DNA of 7,037 bases from Syntrophales bacterium (GCA_023231165.1 JALNVY010000126.1:1-7037); one strand, 5' to 3'. Shown: positions 1 through 5,950, counted from the first letter of the stretch. Notes: generated from the letters alone by a model not told the origin. Program-made: numbers and translations.

Positions 1-32
1 AACTCTTTATATTCTTCACGATTATAGGAGGC

Positions 33-74
33 AACCAGTAGAATTTGATTTCAACAAGTCAAATTCTACTGGTT
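33..74. repeat. Perfect 16-bp inverted repeat (long hairpin)
   Basis: Arms at 33-48 and 59-74 are exact reverse complements (AACCAGTAGAATTTGA and its complement). In RNA the stem could extend inward by two A-U pairs and one G-U pair to 19 bp, leaving a CAAC tetraloop at 52-55. No T-run follows on either strand, so it does not look like an ordinary intrinsic terminator. It could be a cruciform, a recombination or protein-binding site, or a structured RNA element. The role is unknown. Confidence 0.8.
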
Positions 75-135
75 AATTCTGACAACGTATTATGCTGGCA
101 GCAAGGCCATAACTATTATCAAATCACTGAACCGT

Positions 136-172
136 ATGGGCGGAGCGACTTAATGATAAATACTCCGCCCAT
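136..172 (+). repeat. GC-rich inverted repeat upstream of the queC-like gene
   Basis: ATGGGCGGAG at 136-145 is an exact reverse complement of CTCCGCCCAT at 163-172, with a 17-base AT-rich loop. A second GCCCAT at 174-179 could pair with the same ATGGGC at 136-141, giving a mutually exclusive alternative stem that is followed by a T-rich run (179-190). The layout, some 30-65 bases before the start codon at 203, resembles a terminator or attenuator in the leader. No known riboswitch consensus, including preQ1, was recognised. Regulation is inference only. Confidence 0.55.
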
Positions 173-197
173 TGCCCATTTTCCTTTTTTCGAGCGA
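169..197 (+). repeat. Left copy of a 29-bp direct repeat flanking the queC-like gene
   Basis: Positions 169-197 match 1067-1095 at 25 of 29 bases without gaps (shared core CCATTGCCCAT, then a T-rich run and CGAG). The left copy ends five bases before the ATG at 203, so it also supplies the region where a ribosome binding site would lie. The spacing between copies is 898 bases. It may be a dispersed repeat or the scar of a cassette-type insertion. No integron attC core pair (RYYYAAC/GTTRRRY) was found at this copy. Confidence 0.55.
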
Positions 198-202
198 AGC
201 AA

Positions 203-853
203 ATGAAAGATAAGGCATACTCAATCATATCGGGTGGGATGGATTCAACTTTGGCTACATTCTTAGCGAAAAAAAAATATAGCCAAATAGTCGCTCTTTT
301 TATTGATTGGGGTCAAAAGTCTGTGGATGAGGAATGGATAGCAGTTCAAGAAATCTGTGCATTACTGGAGATTAATGAGATAGAAAGAATTGAGGTCCCA
401 ATAGATAAATGGGATAAATCCAGCCTTACACAAGGGGATCGTAAAGAAGTTGATGATAATTTTATGGTTCCCGAAAGAAACCTTGTATTCATCTCTCTGG
501 CAGCATCTTATGCTAGAGCAAATGGAGGAGGCTGTCTGATTGTTGGATTTAATAAAGATGACGGAGGCTATGATACAAGTAGGGAATTTGTCGATCAGAT
601 AAATGTATTTTTTGAGAAAGGGACAAAAGAATTAAGCTGTTATAATGGGACATATCTGCGTGGAACAAAAATAACTCTGGAAGCCCCACTCCTTGGATAT
701 GACAAGAAAAAAATTGCAGAAGAACTCAAAGCTAACGATTTATACAATTTAACATATACTTGTTACGCTGCGAAAGGCCCATGTGGAAAATGTAGAGCAT
801 GCAAAAAGAGAGAAGCATCATTCACGTCATATGGAAGTAAAGGGCCGACCTGA
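203..853 (+). CDS. queC: QueC-like 7-cyano-7-deazaguanine synthase (PP-loop ATPase)
   Basis: 216 residues, close to the usual 220-230 of QueC. QueC uses ATP and ammonia to turn 7-carboxy-7-deazaguanine into preQ0, the cytosolic precursor of queuosine and of deazaguanine-modified DNA. Visible features in order: the PP-loop SGGMDST (residues 10-16), FIDWGQ (33-38) in place of the usual FDYGQ, VPERNLVFISLA (89-100), VGFNKDDGGYDTSREF (114-129), and a zinc-type cysteine set C187-x6-C194-x2-C197-x2-C200. The usual YPDCR element appears as YDTSR, so this may be a divergent subfamily such as the QueC-like enzymes of defence systems (QatC, Cap9 of type IV CBASS). No queD, queE, queF or qat/CBASS partner is in the window. 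Codons are A/T-rich (many ATA, AGA, AAA), unlike the genes from 1486 onward, suggesting transfer. No strong Shine-Dalgarno precedes the ATG (only GCGAAG). The family is fairly sure; the physiological role is open. Confidence 0.85.
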   Translation: MKDKAYSIISGGMDSTLATFLAKKKYSQIVALFIDWGQKSVDEEWIAVQEICALLEINEIERIEVPIDKWDKSSLTQGDRKEVDDNFMVPERNLVFISLAASYARANGGGCLIVGFNKDDGGYDTSREFVDQINVFFEKGTKELSCYNGTYLRGTKITLEAPLLGYDKKKIAEELKANDLYNLTYTCYAAKGPCGKCRACKKREASFTSYGSKGPT

Positions 854-910
854 AACACTTAACGGGCATGTAACAATAGACGGTTCATAAAATTTCGGAA
901 GGAAATCAGG

Positions 911-946
911 CATAACCCTGCACTACGCCGGATGCAGGAATTTATG
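911..946. repeat. Imperfect hairpin downstream of the queC-like gene
   Basis: Outer arms CATAA (911-915) and TTATG (942-946) enclose inner arms CCTGCA (917-922) and TGCAGG (933-938), with a one-base versus three-base internal bulge and a ten-base loop. It lies about 60 bases after the stop at 853. No T-run follows directly, so a terminator role is uncertain. It could be an RNA 3' structure or an unpaired-base hairpin of the sort found at recombination sites. Confidence 0.4.
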
Positions 947-1066
947 ATTATCTAAGCACAATGTAAAATACTAATATCAATAGGAAAAACTGATTATGTT
1001 ACGTATAGGTAGATGAAGTCGAGGCAATAATTCTAATAATGATTACGGCAAGAATATATTTTCTTT

Positions 1067-1095
1067 CCATTGCCCATCTTCTGTTTTTCGAGTGA
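1067..1095 (+). repeat. Right copy of the 29-bp direct repeat
   Basis: Matches 169-197 at 25 of 29 positions. The four differences lie at 1078, 1082, 1083 and 1093. It is followed by sequence unrelated to the left copy (no start codon, no gene). Together the copies bracket the queC-like gene as an 898-base unit. Confidence 0.55.
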
Positions 1096-1269
1096 CCAGA
1101 CACGGACTCGAACTTTAGTCCTTCAAATAATCAGGTGAGAATCTATGTGAGAAAATCATTCCAAAATTGATAAATACTTGTAAACATCGCCTAAAATAGA
1201 CAAGATTAATATCCTGTCATGTCAAATAGTTACAATAATATGAGGAGTGTGTGAAGCTCAAAGGCTCTA

Positions 1270-1382
1270 ATTCTAAATCAAAGCGCTATCTTCGTTGGCA
1301 TCGTCATCAGCTCCTCGACGTGTGAATAATACGCCTGCGTTGCCTCTTCCTCGCCGCCTTGATATCATCTTTGATTTAGAAT
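1270..1382. repeat. 14-bp perfect inverted repeat around a GC-richer 85-bp core
   Basis: ATTCTAAATCAAAG at 1270-1283 is exactly complementary to 1369-1382. The 85 bases between (1284-1368) are about half G+C, while the bases on either side are AT-rich. The overall length of 113 bases and terminal inverted arms resemble a small non-autonomous (MITE-like) element, but no target-site duplication is visible. On the minus strand the core reads as a short open stretch (GGEEEATQAYYSHVEELMT...) ending in TGA inside the arm. This could be a relic of a coding sequence, and I do not recognise the family. Confidence 0.5.
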
Positions 1383-1421
1383 CGGAATATATATAAGCAT
1401 TGGCAGCAGTGATAATGAGTT

Positions 1422-1453
1422 AAAAAAGAGGGGTTCCTTTTCAGGAACCCCTC
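1422..1453 (-). terminator. Rho-independent terminator of the atp operon
   Basis: Read on the minus strand, a perfect 10-bp stem (GAGGGGTTCC with GGAACCCCTC, arms 1444-1453 and 1428-1437) has a six-base loop and is followed at once by six T residues (1427-1422). It begins 32 bases after the atpB stop codon and should end transcription coming from atpB. On the plus strand the T-run is poorer (TTCTGCTTT), so it acts best on the minus strand. Confidence 0.92.
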
Positions 1454-1485
1454 TTCTGCTTTAAACGGATTTGTGTTCTTCAGCC

Positions 1486-2145
1486 TTAATGGTGCTCTTC
1501 CATCGCTCCGGCAATATACATCATGGACAGGAGCATGAAGACGAGGGTCTGGATGAAAGAGATCAGGAGCTTGAGGACGAGGATGGGCAGCGGCACCAGG
1601 AGCGGAACGAGAATGAACAGAACGAAGAGGACGATATGACCGCCCTCGATGTTTCCGAAGAGACGCATTGACAGTGAGACGGGGCGGGAGATGTGGCTCA
1701 CGATTTCAATGGGTAGCATCAGGGGCGTCAGCCACCATATGGGTCCCAGAAACTGCTTGAAATACTTGAGTCCTTGAATCTGAACTCCCACGATGTGGGT
1801 CAGGACGAAGACGACGAGAGCCATGGCGACGGTTGTGTTCAGATTGGAGGTGGGTGACTCCAGCCCCGGAATCAGCCCGATCAGGTTCGAGAACAGAATG
1901 AAAAAACCCAGGGTGGCGATCAGGGGGAAGAAACGCATCCCATGAGTCCCCATGGTATCGATCAGCAGTTTTTGAATGGCGCTGACAAAAACTTCCATAG
2001 TGTTCTGAAACCCTCCCGGTGTCAATTGCAGCTGGCGTGTTGCCAGAAAAGAAAAAAGAGCCAGCAGGGCCATGACAAGCCAGGTATAGGTAATGTAAGT
2101 GGGAATACCGGGAAAGATTAATTGCAAGAAAGACAGAGTGTGCAT
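1486..2145 (-). CDS. atpB: F-type ATP synthase F0 subunit a
   Basis: 219 residues, complete. Subunit a is the membrane stator that forms the two ion half-channels against the rotating c-ring of the F1F0 ATP synthase. Hydrophobic segments lie at about 18-38, 71-92, 104-125, 135-150, 168-190 and 190-212. The signature SRPVSLSMRLFGN (153-165) contains the essential arginine R161, equivalent to E. coli R210. By hand alignment the position of E. coli E219 is H170, a variation common outside enterobacteria, and Q199 matches Q252. The C-terminus MMYIAGAMEEHH is typical of the family. The ATG at 2145 is preceded by GAGGAGG (2157-2163), and the atpI stop lies three bases upstream. It is the last gene before the terminator, with no atpE after it. 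Whether H+ or Na+ is pumped cannot be told, since subunit c decides this. Confidence 0.97.
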   Translation of the reverse strand: MHTLSFLQLIFPGIPTYITYTWLVMALLALFSFLATRQLQLTPGGFQNTMEVFVSAIQKLLIDTMGTHGMRFFPLIATLGFFILFSNLIGLIPGLESPTSNLNTTVAMALVVFVLTHIVGVQIQGLKYFKQFLGPIWWLTPLMLPIEIVSHISRPVSLSMRLFGNIEGGHIVLFVLFILVPLLVPLPILVLKLLISFIQTLVFMLLSMMYIAGAMEEHH

Positions 2146-2148
2146 CTT

Positions 2149-2541
2149 CTAATTGACCTCCTCAACGCAAGTTTTTTTTAATGCCACAATGGCAGTCAAA
2201 ACAATATTGATAATTACCGTGGAGAGGCCGATCAATAGGCCGATCACATCCACGATCTGACTGGAAACGATGAAGAAAAGGGCAATCGCCGTGACGCCGA
2301 AGCGAATATAGTATTTGAACATGATCCGTGACTTTGCCCGATCATTAAGGTGCTGAAAGACATTTTTGACATCCCGATAGAGCCAGTGATAATTGACGAT
2401 GCTGATTAGGCCACCAAGCAGAACGCCAAGGGTGAATTTTGGAGAAAACAGAAGCGTGCTGACAATGACAAAGACGCCAAGCATGACCCAGTTAACGATT
2501 TCAAGCCTTTGCTGGAGCGGGTCTTTTTCGGTGTGGTTCAC
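2149..2541 (-). CDS. atpI: ATP synthase subunit I (AtpI/UncI family)
   Basis: 130 residues, four predicted membrane segments (about 17-31, 35-53, 76-93 and 96-116) with a basic loop between the second and third (RDVKNVFQHLNDRAKSR), and a charged N-terminus. The size, topology and place directly upstream of atpB fit the AtpI family, a dispensable factor linked to c-ring assembly and stability. The family is poorly conserved in sequence, so the call leans on context. The start is a GTG at 2541 lying 41 bases inside the end of the preceding atpZ-like gene. A later ATG at residue 20 would remove part of the first membrane segment and has no better ribosome site. The overlap suggests translational coupling. 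Confidence 0.85.
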   Translation of the reverse strand: MNHTEKDPLQQRLEIVNWVMLGVFVIVSTLLFSPKFTLGVLLGGLISIVNYHWLYRDVKNVFQHLNDRAKSRIMFKYYIRFGVTAIALFFIVSSQIVDVIGLLIGLSTVIINIVLTAIVALKKTCVEEVN

Positions 2542-2785
2542 TTTTTACACTCTTGATAATCGTTTTATCGTCCTGAATGGATTTGCTGATCAGGACATAC
2601 AAATTTCTAAAGCCCCCAAATACGCCCATGATGAAAAACAGGACTGTAAAGAAGAAGGACGTGCCCATCTTCTTGTCCAGCCAATTGCCGACAAAGAGCC
2701 CCCCAAAGATCAAAATAACGAAGGCGAAGCCAATACTGCTGGCATAAGCCATCTGAACGTATGCTTTCCTGTCTTCCTTATCCAT
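2501..2785 (-). CDS. atpZ: AtpZ-like F0F1 ATPase-associated membrane protein
   Basis: 94 residues from the ATG at 2785. Two membrane helices (about 12-35 and 41-65, with GLFVGNWLDKKMGTSFFFTV spanning the turn) and a basic, lysine- and proline-rich tail match the small 'ATPase gene 1'/AtpZ family at the head of many bacterial atp operons. AtpZ has been proposed to act with AtpI in Mg2+/Ca2+ uptake or F0 assembly. An upstream in-frame GTG at 2806 would add seven residues. The ATG is preferred because GAAGG (2796-2800) lies ten bases before it. The gene overlaps atpI by 41 bases and starts the atpZ-atpI-atpB unit. Confidence 0.82.
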   Translation of the reverse strand: MDKEDRKAYVQMAYASSIGFAFVILIFGGLFVGNWLDKKMGTSFFFTVLFFIMGVFGGFRNLYVLISKSIQDDKTIIKSVKSEPHRKRPAPAKA

Positions 2786-2870
2786 CAGCGCAGCGCCTTC
2801 TATCACGGACAGGAAGTGAAGTCAACACAAAATGGCAGGGAATCTTCATTATCTTTTCGTAACCTCCGGG

Positions 2871-2886
2871 CATTTATTAATAAATG
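2871..2886. promoter_or_regulatory. 16-bp perfect palindrome upstream of the atp genes
   Basis: CATTTATTAATAAATG is its own reverse complement. It lies in the 113-base gap between the fcl stop and the atpZ start, next to a small GAGC/GCTC hairpin (2887-2898) just after the fcl stop. It could be an operator for a dimeric regulator of atp transcription, or an AT-rich end structure for the sugar operon. No good sigma-70 promoter pair was identified beside it. Confidence 0.35.
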
Positions 2887-2898
2887 GAGCAATCGCTC

Positions 2899-3837
2899 TT
2901 AGCGTCTCTCGACACTCTCCACTTCGTACCATGAGATGGTCTTCCGCAGACCCTCACGGAAGTCGGTTGCGGCCCGGAAACCTATTTCCTGAAGGGCCTT
3001 GGTGGTATCGAGCATCCGGCGAGGTTGACCGTCCGGCTGGGTGGCATCCCAGGCGATCCTTCCCTTAAAGCCAGTTAGTTCTACAATCAGTTCCACAAGA
3101 TCACGAATGGATATTTCGAAGCCGGCGCCTATGTTGACCGGTTCGGACTTGTTGTATCGCTCCGTGGCCAGAACGATGGCCTCCGCCGCATCTTCGACAT
3201 AAAAGAATTCCCGTGTGGCCTTTCCGCTTCCCCAGACGATAATTTCCTTTTCACCACCGATTCTTGCATCGACGCACTTCTTGATCAAGGCAGGGATGAC
3301 GTGAGAGGAGCGGGGGTCGAAGTTGTCCCCCGGCCCGTAAAGGTTCACCGGCAGGAGAAAAATGGAATTGAATCCATATTGCTGGCGGTAGGCCTGGGAC
3401 TGAACGAGCATCATCTTTTTCGCCAAGCCATAAGGGGCGTTGGTCTCTTCGGGGTAACCGTTCCAAAGGTCATCTTCTCTGAATGGAACGGGGGTGAACT
3501 TCGGGTAGGCGCAGATTGTTCCCAAGGCGACAAATTTGTCGATCTTGCGCAGATAGCCCTCATGGATGAGCTGGACCCCCATCATGATGTTATCATAGAA
3601 AAGTGACCCGGGATTCTCCCGATTGAAGCCGATTCCTCCCACTTTGGCAGCAAGGTGGACAACGATATCAGGTCTTGTCTCTTCATAGAGACGTCGGACG
3701 TCGCCCAAGTCAATCAGATTGTAATCGGGCAGGTCGGCGACGGTGATGTTTTCATGACCATGGTTCCGGAAGGCCTTGATGAGGTGCTTACCAAGAAAGC
3801 CCTTACCGCCGGTAATGGTAATACGCTTGTTTTTCAT
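2899..3837 (-). CDS. fcl: GDP-L-fucose synthase
   Basis: 312 residues from the ATG at 3837. An extended-SDR NADPH enzyme that epimerises (C3, C5) and reduces GDP-4-keto-6-deoxymannose to GDP-L-fucose, in the cytosol. Visible: nucleotide motif GGKGFLG (10-16), VGGIGFNRENPG (67-78), the catalytic pair Y136-x3-K140 in APYGLAK, C109 and H179 (SSHVIPAL). These fall at the same numbers as the E. coli enzyme, but the residue at Ser107 is Thr (GTICAYP). The ATG at 3837 is chosen over an in-frame ATG at 3873 because GAGG, overlapping the gmd stop codon, lies five bases upstream and because the protein then begins right at the first Rossmann strand. It sits seven bases after gmd, the enzyme that makes its substrate. 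TAA at 2899 ends it. Confidence 0.95.
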   Translation of the reverse strand: MKNKRITITGGKGFLGKHLIKAFRNHGHENITVADLPDYNLIDLGDVRRLYEETRPDIVVHLAAKVGGIGFNRENPGSLFYDNIMMGVQLIHEGYLRKIDKFVALGTICAYPKFTPVPFREDDLWNGYPEETNAPYGLAKKMMLVQSQAYRQQYGFNSIFLLPVNLYGPGDNFDPRSSHVIPALIKKCVDARIGGEKEIIVWGSGKATREFFYVEDAAEAIVLATERYNKSEPVNIGAGFEISIRDLVELIVELTGFKGRIAWDATQPDGQPRRMLDTTKALQEIGFRAATDFREGLRKTISWYEVESVERR

Positions 3838-3844
3838 GGTTGCC

Positions 3845-4873
3845 TCATAGCATGTGATGGTTTCCCGTGACATAGCCAGCGTTGCACAGGGTTTTTTCCT
3901 TCTCGGCGCTCTCCATGTCGGCGGCGACCATCATGTCGATAAGCGATTCAAAACCGATCCGGGGCTGCCAGCCAAGGTGTTTTCTCGCTTTTGTGGGATC
4001 CCCCAGCAGGACATCCACTTCCGTAGGGCGGAAATAACGCTTGTCGATAATTACGTATTTTTCATAGTCCAGATCCAGTTTACGGAAGACCTGCTGGGTA
4101 AATTCTCGTACCGAGTGGGTCTCTCCCGTCGCAATGACATAATCGTCGGGCTTGTCCTGCTGGAGCATCATCCACATAGCCTCCACATAGTCCCCTGCAA
4201 AGCCCCAGTCCCGTTTGGCTTCCAGGTTTCCCAGAAAGAGCTTGTCCTGAAGGCCGAGCTTGATCCGGGCTGCCGCCCGGGTGATCTTTCGGGTAACAAA
4301 GGTTTCTCCCCGCCGGGGGGATTCGTGATTGAAGAGGATGCCGTTGGCGGCAAAGATCCCGTATGCCTCGCGGTAGTTTTTTGCGATGTAATAGGCATAA
4401 ACTTTGGCTACAGCGTAAGGGCTCTGGGGCTGAAAAAGGGTCGCTTCGCTCTGAGGCGGCGGGGCGGCTCCAAACATTTCACTCGACGATGCCTGATAAA
4501 AACGGGCCTTAACGCCGGACTTGCGGATGGCCTCGAGGAGACGCAGTGTTCCGAGGCCGGTAACATCTCCAGTATATTCGGGCATGTCAAAGCTAACCCG
4601 GACATGGCTCTGGGCGCCAAGGTGATAGATTTCGTCAGGCTTGATGTCGTTGATGAGGTCCGTCAATTGCCCCGATACGGCCAAGTCGCCGTAATGGAGA
4701 TAGACACGAGCTTCCGGATCGTGAAAGTCCTTGTAGAGATGATCGATGCGGTCAGTATTGAAAGTGCTGGCCCGGCGGATCAGGCCGTGGATCTCGTAAC
4801 CCTTGCCAAGGAGAAACTCGGCTAAATATGATCCGTCCTGTCCAGTAATGCCGGTTATAAATGCCTTTTCCAT
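3845..4873 (-). CDS. gmd: GDP-mannose 4,6-dehydratase
   Basis: 342 residues from the ATG at 4873. An NADP(H)-dependent extended SDR that converts GDP-D-mannose to GDP-4-keto-6-deoxy-D-mannose, first step to GDP-L-fucose and also to GDP-rhamnose or perosamine. Visible: GITGQDGSYLAE (8-19), RRASTFNTDRIDHLY (33-47), catalytic S130/E132 in SSSEMFG, Y153-x3-K157 in PYAVAK, NHESPRRGETFVTRKIT (182-198) and GNLEAKRDWGFAGDYVEAMW (215-234), all strongly family-typical. An in-frame ATG at 4924 would add 17 unrelated residues. The start at 4873 is preferred because the Rossmann fold begins there and AGGAGG (4886-4891) lies twelve bases upstream. It directly precedes fcl, so the product is probably GDP-L-fucose. 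Confidence 0.96.
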   Translation of the reverse strand: MEKAFITGITGQDGSYLAEFLLGKGYEIHGLIRRASTFNTDRIDHLYKDFHDPEARVYLHYGDLAVSGQLTDLINDIKPDEIYHLGAQSHVRVSFDMPEYTGDVTGLGTLRLLEAIRKSGVKARFYQASSSEMFGAAPPPQSEATLFQPQSPYAVAKVYAYYIAKNYREAYGIFAANGILFNHESPRRGETFVTRKITRAAARIKLGLQDKLFLGNLEAKRDWGFAGDYVEAMWMMLQQDKPDDYVIATGETHSVREFTQQVFRKLDLDYEKYVIIDKRYFRPTEVDVLLGDPTKARKHLGWQPRIGFESLIDMMVAADMESAEKEKTLCNAGYVTGNHHML

Positions 4874-4933
4874 GTAAGGGCTTTGCCTCCTATTTATGTT
4901 GTTATGGTCACACCATCTTTGCACAATAAGATA

Positions 4934-5947
4934 TCATTCCAATTGGTAATAGTCCCGATACCAATCAACGAACCGTCGTATACCTTCTACGATTGAAGTA
5001 GTGGGCTTGAATCCCACGTCGGCCATCAGTTCGTCAATATCGGCGTAGGTCGCAGGAACATCACCGGGCTGCATGGGAAGAAGATTCAGCGTTGCCTTTT
5101 TACCCAGGCATTTCTCCAGCGTCGCGATGAAGTCGAGCAGGGCGACGGGTTGGTTATTTCCGATATTGTAGATTTTATAAGGGGCGAAACTTGTCGCGGG
5201 ATCGGGATGAACGCTGTCCCAGGCGGGATCGGGAGCGGGCGTCCTGTCCATGATGCAAACGATGCCCTCGACGATATCGTCGATATAGGTAAAATCCCGC
5301 TGCATATGACCCTCATTATAGACATCGATGGGTTGGTTGGCAAGGATGGCCCGGGTGAAAAGAAACAACGCCATATCAGGCCGCCCCCAGGGGCCATAAA
5401 CGGTGAAAAAGCGCAGTCCCGTGCAAGGTATCTTATAGAGAGCCGCATAGGCATGGGCCATAAGTTCATTGGCCTTTTTCGTCGCGGCGTAGAGGCTGAC
5501 GGGATGATCGACGTTGTCATGAATGGAAAAGGGCATGCTCGTGTTTGCCCCATATACGGAACTCGAGGAAGCAAAAACAAGATGACCTGTCTTTATAGCC
5601 CGGCAACCTTCCAGGATGTTGAGGAATCCTGACAAGTTGCTGTCCAGATAGGCGTAAGGATTGGTGAGGGAATAACGGACGCCTGCCTGTGCGGCCAGGT
5701 GCACCACCAGCCGGGGCTTTTCCCGTGCGAACAAGGATGAAATTGCGTCTCTATCGGCGATATTGAGGTGGATGAACCTGAAAGCTTCATTTTCCTGGAG
5801 TATCCGCAAACGTTCCTTTTTCAGGCGGACATCGTAGTAGGAATTGAGGTTGTCAATGCCAACAACGGTTCTGCCCGCCGCCAACAGTCTGCGTGACAGA
5901 TGGAAACCGATGAATCCGGCGGCGCCGGTGATGAGGATTTCGGCCAT
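4934..5947 (-). CDS. NAD-dependent UDP-sugar epimerase, probably UDP-glucuronate 4-epimerase (CapI/LpsL type)
   Basis: 337 residues. An extended SDR with GAAGFIG (8-14), the family-typical IDNLNSYYDVRLKKERL (31-47), S129/S130 in ASSSSVYG, Y153-x3-K157 in LYAATKK, and FFTVYGPWGRPDMALFLFT (180-198), which marks the UDP-glucuronate 4-epimerase group (CapI, LpsL). That reaction interconverts UDP-glucuronate and UDP-galacturonate. The gene lies three bases after a UDP-sugar 6-dehydrogenase, which could supply the uronic-acid substrate. If that enzyme uses UDP-GlcNAc or UDP-GalNAc, the epimerase may act on the N-acetylated uronate instead. The ATG at 5947 has GGAG ten bases upstream. The epimerase class is sure; the exact substrate is inferred. 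Confidence 0.88.
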   Translation of the reverse strand: MAEILITGAAGFIGFHLSRRLLAAGRTVVGIDNLNSYYDVRLKKERLRILQENEAFRFIHLNIADRDAISSLFAREKPRLVVHLAAQAGVRYSLTNPYAYLDSNLSGFLNILEGCRAIKTGHLVFASSSSVYGANTSMPFSIHDNVDHPVSLYAATKKANELMAHAYAALYKIPCTGLRFFTVYGPWGRPDMALFLFTRAILANQPIDVYNEGHMQRDFTYIDDIVEGIVCIMDRTPAPDPAWDSVHPDPATSFAPYKIYNIGNNQPVALLDFIATLEKCLGKKATLNLLPMQPGDVPATYADIDELMADVGFKPTTSIVEGIRRFVDWYRDYYQLE

Positions 5948-5950
5948 ATC

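Larger units (their letters stand above)
854..1420. other. AT-rich intergenic region without a convincing gene
   Basis: About 570 bases between the queC-like stop and the atp terminator. No open frame of credible length is seen on either strand. It holds an imperfect hairpin (911-946), the right copy of the 29-base repeat (1067-1095), a small hairpin with arms GGACT/AGTCC (about 1105-1122), and a 14-base inverted repeat around a GC-richer core (1270-1382). Its composition matches the queC-like gene rather than the atp and sugar genes, so it probably belongs to the same acquired segment. Confidence 0.6.

Noticed and set aside
42..206. Open frame of about 54 codons on the plus strand ending in ...IAHFPFFERSK and overlapping the queC start.
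   Set aside because: It has no ATG start near its beginning, runs through two hairpins, and has no recognisable family.
854..1100. Integron attC site: ACTTAAC after the queC stop fits the RYYYAAC half-site and hairpins follow.
   Set aside because: No GTTRRRY partner was found downstream, and the upstream repeat copy lacks attC core sites, so a canonical integron cassette is not supported.
1096..1125. On the minus strand GTTCGAGTCCGTGTC resembles the T-loop and 3' end of a tRNA, suggesting an integration site.
   Set aside because: The five bases before TTCGAGT do not pair with those after it, and no D-arm, anticodon arm or acceptor partner is visible. At most it is a degraded attachment-site fragment.
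1251..1325. Short GTG-started plus-strand frame (24 codons) with GAGGAG just upstream.
   Set aside because: The Shine-Dalgarno lies only about three bases from the GTG, the frame enters the inverted repeat, and the peptide matches nothing I know.
2797..2825. TTGACT and TAGAAG 17 bases apart on the minus strand as an atp promoter.
   Set aside because: The -10 would overlap the ribosome binding site of atpZ, leaving the transcript with almost no leader; the -10 match is only 4 of 6.
3854..4825. Long plus-strand open frame of 323 codons opposite gmd, and a 303-codon one opposite the dehydrogenase (5900-6811).
   Set aside because: These are antisense shadows of strongly family-typical minus-strand genes and show no recognisable protein features.
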